Shown: positions 56,782 to 64,000 of the stretch, one piece after another
Layout: each line of letters begins with the position of its first letter
How positions within the stretch are numbered: position 1 is the stretch's first letter
Assembly (NCBI GenBank): GCA_022010015.1
Contig: CP091735.1
Location: 930,001-994,000 of the forward strand
Reading direction: 5' to 3'
DNA length: 64,000 bases
Source of the DNA: Clostridium sp.
Lineage (GTDB): Bacteria; Bacillota_I; Bacilli_A; Acholeplasmatales; Anaeroplasmataceae
Program-made: the position numbers and the translations under genes
Notes under the pieces: model-generated
What the model was told of the DNA's origin: nothing
Seen by the model: only the letters and a program-made list of their open reading frames with translations
The model's database searches: none

Positions 56782-59345
56782 AGAAATATATACACCAAGA
56801 AAAGAACAACAAGAATGCATAAATGCTATGAAGAATTATTTTAATAAAAATCCAAATGGTCGTTTTTTTACTTAATTGTAAGATGAGATTTGGCAAATCT
56901 TTTTACTACCTATAAGTATTGTGAAGATAGTAATCTTGAACATATTTTTAATACTTACTTTTTATTCCTGCTGTTGAATCTTCATGGAAGGAAGATTTGT
57001 CTCATATCAAGAAAAAAATTATCGCTATTTTTACAGATGAAAAAAATTAAAAAAAGAGACGATTTTGTGCTTAATTTAATTCAAGAGCCGTATGTATTAT
57101 TTTTGTCATTACAAAATTATCTAGGCAAAGAAAAAAATGCTGATGTAAAAAAGAAAATTATGCAGCTTCAGGATATAGATTGGGATTTAGTTATTCTAGA
57201 TGAATATCATTTTGGTGCTTGGAATCAAAAAACACAGGGAACTCTTAAGGCAAAGGAAGAAAAGAGTGAAGATTTAGATAAAGAATATCAAACTGAGTTG
57301 AAGAAAACCAAAGATATTATTGATAGATTTAAGATTAAAAACTAAACAAACTATTTGTTTATCAGGAACGCCTTTTAAAGCTTTAGCTAAAGGAGAATTT
57401 ACTGATGAATCTTCATTTACATATTCATATTTTTGATGAGCAACGAAATAAATATCCAAATAGTGAAGATGATGATTTTTTTCGGTTATAAATTCTGATT
57501 ATGCACTATTCCCAGATATGAAAAATCTTTTGGATATAATATGTCAAAAATTATTTGGTAATTTGACATCACAGGTATTTTTCTGAAGATAAATTATTGT
57601 CAAAAAAAAGTATTTTTTTCATTAAATAAATTTTTTTGAAACAAGAAAAAGAAAATAATTTAAACGAGCCTTGTACTTTTTATTTATGAAGAAGAAGTAA
57701 AAAAAGTTGGCTTGAAATAATAAAGGGTCGCTCAGTATATGGTGATAAATTTCCTTATTCTAATCCAAAAATGATCAATAATTCTAAACATACCTTATGG
57801 TTAATGCCAACTGTTGATTCTTGCAAGGCAATGGAAAATTTATTAAGTAATGATGAATATTTTTTTCAAGATATCAAATTATTAATTTATCGCAGGCTGG
57901 TGTAGGTGCTGGTAATAATGCTTATGAATATTTAATGACTAACATTACAGCAGCTGAAAATACTAATAAGCTTGGATCAATTGCGATTACTGTTAATAAA
58001 CTAACTATTGGCGTAACAGTAAAAAAATGGTCTAGTGTTTTTTTGTTCTTAAGGATTTGGCTAGTCCTGAGCAATATTTTTCAAGCAATTTTTTTAGAAT
58101 TCAAACACCTTATAAAGAAAAATGGTAATATTATCAAAAAAAGAAGGCTTTGTTTATGATTTTTAATATTGATAGAGCTAGTGCCTTACTACTAAAAATA
58201 TGCTGAACAATCCGAAAGTAATGGACAAATCAAGAAATTACAAATAGCTAAATTAATTGTTAAATATATGCCTATTTTTTTGTTAATGGTGATTGGACTA
58301 ATCCTATATCTGAGCAGGTATTTTATGAGCTTGCTCAATTTGGTGATTCAAGTGGTGTTCCATTATCACGAAAAATTGTTGATACCTCTAAAACAACAAG
58401 AATGCTTGATGAAGAGACTATTGCGGCAATGCTTAATGATAAAGAGGTTAGTGATATAATTAAAAGAGTCTTTGCCCATGCCAAATTTGCTAAAAGCAAT
58501 AAAAAAACAGTACCATCTAAGCCTGAAGAAGGCTTTGATTCGAAAAATTGCTAAAGAAGGCAGAGATAAAGGATATGAGCTTGGTCAAAAAGATTATAAA
58601 AAATACATTGACTATGATAATTTACATATTCAAAGCGAGTTTGAAAATGCATTAGAAAATTATATTAAAGGATATTGTCCTAAGGACTATGATGATATTA
58701 AGAAGATCTGGTATACTAATGGCTTTAAAAAGGGGTATGAGGCTGGAGTTAATGCACCTATAAAAAAAGAACAATGTGGTTATGATGATGGAGCTAGGTT
58801 TGTTGATAGGATAAAGGAAAAATTTGGGAAAGATATTCAATATACAAGTTCAACAAGAACAGAAATTGATAATTTTGTAAAGATCTATTTAAATGATATT
58901 AATAACATTCCAACTAAATATAGGGGAATGCTTTACAAAAGATGGTATTGTGATTCATTTAGAAGGGCTGTTAAAAATAAATTAGTTCCTAAAATTAATC
59001 CTGAAAATGGTAAAACAATTGTAGATGCTGATAATGTAATTAAGCATATTCTTGCAAGATTATTTGAATTCTTATACATAAGTGTGTACCGTGAAACAAC
59101 ATTTATGGAAATATTTAATAATGCTGATCCCAATGTTTTTAGAAGCTGTAGGAATTACAAAGAATGAATTTGAAGTTCTTAATAAATATAAGATATTTCA
59201 AGAAGATGTGCTTAATAATTATATCCATGATTTCTTTGTTAATGAGTCGCTTGGAAATAGACTAAATTTAGATGATGAAAAAGTTAAAAAAAGCAATATA
59301 GAAATAGCTTTGACTGGTTTGGTTTTTGGTCTTGAAAATGATTGA
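56771..59345 (+). CDS. SF2 (DEAD/DEAH) helicase of the restriction locus
   Basis: ATG 56771. The ~850-residue protein has YTPRKEQQECINAMKNYF (Q-motif region), CKMRFGKSFTTYKY (Walker A), LVILDEYHFGAW (DEYH box), ICLSGTPFKAL (motif III), and GSIAITVNKLTIGVTVKKW then SPEQYFQAIFRIQTP (motifs V and VI). The C-terminal ~270 residues are helical and charged with no clear nuclease motif. It would translocate or remodel DNA for the methylase/GIY-YIG complex, as in type I/III R-M. Many breaks between 56870 and 59300. Ends at TGA 59343-59345. Confidence 0.8.
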
Positions 59346-59374
59346 AATAACAATTTGATTTAAATAAGAAGATG

Positions 59375-59409
59375 TCTAGCAATAAAGGTTTTTTTGCTAG
59401 ATTTTTTTC
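59375..59409 (+). terminator. Terminator after the restriction helicase
   Basis: TCTAGCAA and TTGCTAGA stem, then T7. Confidence 0.8.
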
Positions 59410-59768
59410 TTGCATTATAATATAAAAAAATGCTATTATCTAATAAATTCTAGATTTGATATTGGTGGTTTAAATGAAATTAATTTATTTTTTTATTCTT
59501 ATTATTTAATTTGCTACTCAACAAGAAGAGAGAGCAAATAATCCAAAAATATAGATGGGAAAAATAAAAAAATAATTGATAATATTTTTTTAAGTCGTTA
59601 TCACAAAATTAGAAAGTAACTTTTTCTTATATTTTTAAATCATACAATTGTGTTAATGAGAAAAAAATGTGATTATACAATATGTGGTGATACGGATGAA
59701 CTTATAAATAAACATCCAGGATATAAGAATCAGTAGGGAGTTAGAAGAAATAAATATTATAAAAAAAA
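59410..59768. other. Spacer with decayed fragments
   Basis: Only tiny frames occur, such as 59644-59736 (RKKCDYTICGDTDELINKH...), which has paired Cys and may be a relic. No ribosome sites or promoters stand out. Confidence 0.3.
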
Positions 59769-59793
59769 TACTCTAGCAAATTAGAGTATTTTT
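59769..59793. terminator. Bidirectional terminator between the R-M locus and the TOPRIM gene
   Basis: ATACTCTA and TTAGAGTAT arms with A run before and T run after; it mainly serves the minus-strand TOPRIM gene. Confidence 0.8.
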
Positions 59794-59806
59794 AATATAT
59801 AATTAT

Positions 59807-60536
59807 TTATTTTTCCTTTAGGGAAACACTGATTTATATTTGTATATCTTTTTAAAGAATTAAGATCTTTTTTTAATAAATTCCCATGTTTCTTGATAAT
59901 TTCCTGAAACAACAAATGATGAATTTGAAAATAATTTTTTTGCATTCATTCCAATTGTTTAGGTATTGCTTAACAAAAAGAATGAGCTGCATTTTTCTCT
60001 TTTTCGTCATCGGTTAAATTTAACTGATTATATAATACGTGATCTATGGATGTTGACATATAATATAAGCGATAAGGAATATCCTTCCAAATATATTGGG
60101 CATTAATAAGTTTATTAATATTGTCGACTTTAAAAATATTTTTGATTTAAGAAAACTAGGTTTATCTTTTTACCTTAATCTGCGTTTCAGAATATTCTAT
60201 TGATTTTATAGAATCAACTTGAGAAACAGCATAATCTGGTGCAAAACAGCCATCTGTATCACAAATATGAATTATTTGTGATATATCACGCTTCTTAAAT
60301 TGTCGGTTGTTTTTCTAGATAAGCTTCTATGATATTTTTTTCAATTCAATTAAAATGTTTTTATTTCTGGGTAAAGAAAATGGTTTATTATTAAATAAAT
60401 ATTCTGTTAAAATGTCACAATGCATTACTTCAACATGTACTTCGCTAGAATCAAATAGATAGTCAAAGAAAGTACCAATGGCTGTTTCATCTGAAGGCCC
60501 CTCAACTATTACAAATACAATTTTCTTTTTACTCAT
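59807..60536 (-). CDS. TOPRIM-like protein paired with AAA ATPase (putative defence effector)
   Basis: Minus strand from ATG 60536, overlapping the ATPase stop (TAATGA). The reconstructed ~240-residue protein begins MSKKKIVFVIVEGPSDETAIG, with the TOPRIM Glu in VEGPSDE, and later IIHICDTDGCFAPD with the DxD metal motif. It continues WKDIPYRLYYMSTSIDHVLY and ends RYTNINQCFPKGK. TOPRIM proteins next to ABC/AAA-type ATPases form anti-phage modules (PARIS, AbiL and OLD-like systems). Which subtype this is cannot be settled here. Breaks near 60345, 60305, 60170, 59975, 59945 and 59870; the exact end depends on the A5 run at 59810. Confidence 0.6.
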
Positions 60537-61940
60537 TAATTTTTACCTGCTTCTTTAAAGGCGAATGAAATCATACGATTATTTGTTTTTTTCATAAACG
60601 TCCTCAGCCTGCTCTTCACCTAGGATTATATCTCTATAATAGTAATCTCTAAGGTTATTCTTTGGCTTTAAATTAATAAATCTTATATATCTATTTTTGA
60701 GGGTTTGTTGTTGTAAAGGCAACAAAGGCTTTATTCAATGTTTCCAATGGTCTTAAATTATGTGAAGTGAAAATTAGTTGACCCTTGCCATTGTCAGAAA
60801 TAATTCTTAATATTTCACCTAATAAATATTCAAATACTCCAGAATCTAACTCGTCAATAGCTACTGTTACTGATGAATTGTTATAGATAACAATTAGTAG
60901 TTGAAGCATTGTAACAATTTTTTGATTCCATCTGATTCATATTTTTAGAGGAATTTCTTTTTGAGTTTCTTGTTTGAAAATAATTGAACTTTAACTATTT
61001 TTTTGCCCATTTGCGTTTATTTCTTCACCTAAATTTTTTTAATGAGATTATTAAACCAGGTACAAGCTGTGGTAATACGATATTCATATTTGAAATAACC
61101 TTTTCAACTATTTTTCAAAGTAGAGTAAGGAATCATACCATATGATTCAATTGGTATACCAATTGCTCCTGCGGCATTAAGGCCTTTTTCTTCAATTCTA
61201 AAGAAAATCGGTAATGTGTCAAAATTTATTAAAGCAGATGACTTATTTGACAATATAAACAAGTTTGTTTTTTTGCGTATTGCTTTAATGTATTTAATAT
61301 TTCTAAAATGAAATCATCTGTACATTTTTTTCATTGACTAGTTTTTAGTAATTCGTTAGAGAATATGAATGAACACCCAGATTTATAAACTAGTTTCTTT
61401 TGCAACAATTACATCAATTTCTGTTTCTTTTGAAATTGTTTAATAATAATTCATATTTAGTCTTGGGACCGAATGTTTCACTATTAGTAGTATCAATTAA
61501 TAATTGTTTTGCTAAAAACATTTTTTTATTGTCAACATATCTAGAAATTGATAATTTTTTTCATCATATATGGCAGAAAAAAATAGTTCTTTATATGGCT
61601 ATCATCATTATCACTATATACTTTTTTAGAGAAAAAAAGAATATAATGCATATGCAATATCAGAATCATTTGTCAATGAAAATCTAAATTCAAATGAGGC
61701 ATTATTAGAATCAATATTCACTAAATCTGCAAAGCTATTTTTGAACCTTTTGTCCAGACATTATAGATTTTTAGTAAAGATATTGAATCAATTAAAGCGG
61801 TTTTTCCTGAACCATTTTGACCATAAAGTCCAAGAATATTTCCTTTGAATTCCTTTTTTTGTTACCAAGTCAATGGTTCCATATTTTTACATTTTTTTAA
61901 AGTTTGTAATACTGATATTTTCAATTCTAACATTTCTCAT
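60536..61940 (-). CDS. AAA/ABC-type ATPase of the ATPase-TOPRIM pair
   Basis: Minus strand from ATG 61940 with GGAGATG upstream. The reconstructed ~460-residue protein begins MRNVRIENISITNFKNVKYG, an SMC/RecF-like start, then NILGLYGQNGSGKTALI (Walker A) near residue 35. The C-terminal part has VAIDELDSGVFEYLLGEIL (Walker B/D-loop region) and GQLIFTSHNLRPLE (H-motif), ending MISFAFKEAGKN. This is the AAA_15/21 layout of OLD- and PARIS-type ATPases, usually the sensor that controls a TOPRIM effector. Breaks are frequent between 60590 and 61900. Convergent with the R-M operon. Confidence 0.75.
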
Positions 61941-62172
61941 GATTTCATCTCCAATACTATCTTATATTAAATTATATAACAAAAAGTTAAAAAAATTTCA
62001 AATGATATTATTTGATTTTTGTTAATTTTTTTAACGTTTTTTTAAAATGATTGACCTATATTTTTGAGCAAATCTTGATTTTAAGTAGCAATATTATTAT
62101 ATGATAATAAATAAAAGAATATTAATAAATATATCTTAATTTATTTTTAAAGCTAATAATTGAAAAAAGCTC

Positions 62173-62201
62173 TTGATTAATTTTGAATAATGGATTATAA
62201 T
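62173..62201 (+). promoter_or_regulatory. Promoter for the preQ1 riboswitch-queT transcript
   Basis: TTGATT at 62173 and TATAAT at 62196, 17-base spacer, about 20 bases before the aptamer. The 230 bases to its left are an AT-rich spacer in which I see nothing. Confidence 0.75.
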
Positions 62202-62220
62202 TTCAATGTCAATTTTTATA

Positions 62221-62262
62221 AGACAGTTCGTAACCATCCTGTCTATAAACAAAACTAGGGAA
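62221..62262 (+). ncRNA. preQ1-I riboswitch
   Basis: AGACAG pairs with CTGTCT around the loop GTTCGTAACCATC, followed by TATAAACAAAACTAGGGA, the conserved A-rich tail and CUA that forms the pseudoknot. This is the small preQ1-I aptamer, which represses queuosine-precursor genes when preQ1 is bound. Its downstream gene is queT. Confidence 0.85.
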
Positions 62263-62273
62263 TGACAAAGATT

Positions 62274-62310
62274 TTAAAGAGGTTACTATAAGTGTATCCT
62301 CTTTTTTTAT
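62274..62310 (+). terminator. Attenuator terminator of the preQ1 riboswitch
   Basis: AAAGAGG and CCTCTTT stem plus T7, located between the aptamer and queT, consistent with transcription termination in response to ligand. Confidence 0.75.
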
Positions 62311-62325
62311 TCGAAAGGAGAAATA

Positions 62326-63231
62326 ATGAAAAAAATTAATATAAAGTTTATAGCAGAATCTGCTATTATTGCAGCATTATATGCTGTGTTAACATGGTTA
62401 TTTGCTCCAATAAGCTATGGCTCAGTTCAATTTAGAATTTCTGAGGTATTAGTACTTTTAGTAGTATTTAATCCTAAATATGCCTTTGCCTTAATTATTG
62501 GGTGCTTTGTTTCTAATATTACATCAACACTTGGTTGGTATGATATGCTATTTGGAACCTTGGCAACTACACTTGCAATTATTCCTATGTGTTTTATAAA
62601 GAAGATGCCTATTGCAGCTATTTTCCCAGTTATTAGTAATGCAATTATTGTATCTATTGAATTAGGCCTTGCCTTTGATCTATGGGGAGTTGCTTTCTTA
62701 TATGATATTTTAACTGTAGGCTTAGGAGAATTAGTTGTTTTATATGCCCTTGGTATTCCTTTAATGTATGCTTTAGCTAAAAATAAAGCAGTAGTAGAAA
62801 TAATGGAGCTTGATGTATCACACGTAGGTAATTATTCATTTATTACCTTAAATAATATGGTTGGTATTGCTCTTGGTGTTTTTAGGAATTATTTTATTTA
62901 TTGCTTATCCATTTTATAGTGAAATAGTAGATGAGGAAGCTGTTACCTATTCAGCAATGGCAATTATTAAAAAAATAATCCTTATACCTGTATTTTTGCT
63001 ATAGCATCATTGGCTTATGGGTTAATGATTTTTATTAAAAATAAATGGGTTAAACTTACAGGTATGCTTGTTTCAACAATTTTGATTATTGTTGTCTATA
63101 TTTTAACTGGCGTTAATAATAACGAGTGCTTATCATATGGTTATTATTATGGCTACATCTTATTTATTCTATTATTAATATTTACAGCAATAGTATTAAC
63201 AATAAAGAATGAAAAAGTAGAAGAAGCATAA
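62326..63231 (+). CDS. queT: QueT family queuosine-precursor transporter with C-terminal membrane extension
   Basis: ATG 62326 follows AAAGGAG. Residues 1-165 match QueT: FIAESAIIAALYAVLTWLFAP, ISYGSVQFRISEVLVLLVVF, GCFVSNITSTLGWYDMLFGT and YDILTVGLGELVVLYALG. This is the ECF-type S component that takes up preQ1 or a related base. The reading frame then runs on without a stop through a linker (MELDVSHVGNYSF) into ~135 residues with four more helices (ITLNNMVGIALGVFRNYF..., TGMLVSTILIIVVYILTG, YGYILFILLLIFTAIV). QueT proteins I know end near residue 165-175, so this looks like a fusion. Breaks near 62880 and 62970. Confidence 0.85.
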
Positions 63232-63245
63232 TATAAGAACAAAAA

Positions 63246-63278
63246 GAGTACTAGATTAAAATTTCTAGTACTTTTTTT
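63246..63278 (+). terminator. Terminator after queT
   Basis: AGTACTAGA and TCTAGTACT stem followed by T7. Confidence 0.85.
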
Positions 63279-63286
63279 GTGCAAAC

Positions 63287-63424
63287 TTAATATTTTTCAT
63301 TCTCCAAAAGAGCAATTTTATTATTTATTCCTCCACTATAGCCTGTTAAACTATTATTTGCTCCTAAAACACGATGATAGAGAAAATGGGATTTAGCGCT
63401 AACACGCATCAGATACTGAAACAA
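63287..63424 (-). pseudogene. Methylated-DNA-cysteine methyltransferase C-terminal relic
   Basis: On the minus strand a 44-residue frame reads AKSHFLYHRVLGANNSLTGYSGG, then INNKIALLENEKY. This is the end of an Ogt/MGMT protein (PCHR-V-x-G...LTGYAGG). The catalytic Cys of PCHR is Tyr here, and the rest of the gene is absent: upstream sequence (63425-63680) is AT-rich spacer without a gene. It cannot be a functional repair enzyme as read. Confidence 0.65.
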
Positions 63425-63685
63425 AAACTTGGATTAATAGTTTAAATTTATAATAAAATGCTTAAAAGTGTTCAATGCCACTGAACAATTTTACTAAAAT
63501 TATAAAAAAAGTGTTCACTATAACAAAACGATTTTTACTTGATTTTTTTGTTTACTAAACAAGTTCATTTAGATACAATAATTTTTCTATTGATTAATTA
63601 TTTATAAAAATGCAATTTTTTTGTTGAAAAAAACAAATATTGCTAATATATAATTAAATTATTATTAGGAAAGGAGAAGGTTCTT

Positions 63686-64000
63686 ATGAAAACAATTGGT
63701 AATATTATTTGGTTTTGTATTTTTGTGGCTTGCTTGGATTTTTTTCTTATGTATGCTTAGGTTTACTATGGTGCATAACAATAATTGGTATTCCCTTTGG
63801 TAAGCAATGCTTTAAGATTGCAAATTTGATTTTGTGGCCTTTTGGTAAAGATGTTAAGACTGATTTTGACAAGCATCCAATTGCTAATGTTATTTGGATA
63901 ATTTTTTTGGTGGACTTGAGATTGCTATTGGTTATTTGCTTGTTGGATTATTCTTATGTATAACAATAATCGGAATACCTTTTTGGTAAACAATGCTTTA
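63686..64000 (+). CDS. yccF: YccF domain membrane protein (3' end outside window)
   Basis: ATG 63686 follows AAGGAGAAGG. The protein begins MKTIGNIIWF and carries two copies of the YccF unit: CLGLLWCITIIGIPFGKQCFKIA near residues 20-45, then LILWPFGKDV and DKHPIANVIWIIFGGLEIA. The second unit, LFLCITIIGIPF and GKQCF, runs off the window edge. Breaks near 63717, 63738, 63902 and 63980. YccF is a small inner-membrane family of unknown function. Confidence 0.85.

Noticed and set aside
61400..61687. Plus-strand frame opposite the ATPase gene
   Set aside because: It lies antisense to the ATPase, and its composition follows the complementary coding strand.

Overview
The window looks like an AT-rich (by eye about 30% G+C) Gram-positive-type genome of the Bacilli/Mollicutes side of the Bacillota, probably an uncultured gut lineage (RF39-, Acholeplasma- or Erysipelotrichia-like). 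The evidence is AGGAGG ribosome sites, sigma-A-like TTGACA/TATAAT promoters, a serine T-box, a preQ1-I and a c-di-GMP-I riboswitch, DUF1576 and class II aldolase genes, and UGA used as a real stop (ATGA gene overlaps), which argues against the Mycoplasma code. I ran no searches; family names rest on motifs and remembered family patterns.

Reading caveat: almost every long gene, including pyrG, fba and serS, is broken into several frames, nearly always at an A or T run that is 1-3 bases too long (typically 4 read as 5, and 5 read as 7). Shortening the run restores one conserved protein each time. I therefore annotate whole genes across these breaks and treat most breaks as sequence or assembly error.

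Layout. 1-4.5 kb: a membrane cluster with a signal peptidase-like C-terminus, a membrane-anchored McrB-like AAA+ ATPase, a DUF2357 partner with a long charged coiled coil, and a SipW-type signal peptidase. 4.6-9.96 kb: a deleted AAA/DUF4143 relic, a MATE exporter, an MBL hydrolase, an orphan gene, and a COG0523 GTPase with two small membrane proteins. 10-25.4 kb: mostly housekeeping (pyrG, a lipoprotein, MATE, DUF1576, PAP2 phosphatase, fba, LRAT-domain protein, ROK kinase, Lrp regulator, ABC exporter, T-box-serS). 25.4-37.4 kb: a strong promoter and c-di-GMP-I riboswitch controlling four overlapping or adjacent genes, namely three small exported proteins with SipW/TasA-like signal peptides and one giant protein of about 3,200 residues with beta-helix-type repeats. 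This is the most interesting system here.

37.4-42.3 kb (minus strand): AAA/DUF4143 ATPase, MgtC, tRNA-Gln and two tandem DHH phosphoesterases. 42.66-48.95 kb: a mobile segment next to tRNA-Gly, bracketed by a 14-bp direct repeat, carrying a large serine recombinase, TnpV, a YhcG-type nuclease, a membrane protein and an IS110 transposase with a structured upstream region that may encode a bridge RNA. 49.4-52.8 kb: DUF4186, GNAT, a PanE-like reductase and a third AAA/DUF4143 gene framed by direct repeats. 53.5-61.9 kb: a defence island, with a four-gene restriction-modification locus (specificity/nuclease-like protein, Eco57I-type methylase, GIY-YIG protein, SF2 helicase) convergent with an AAA ATPase + TOPRIM-like pair. 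62.2-64 kb: preQ1-I riboswitch and queT with an extra membrane domain, a methyltransferase relic, and a partial yccF.
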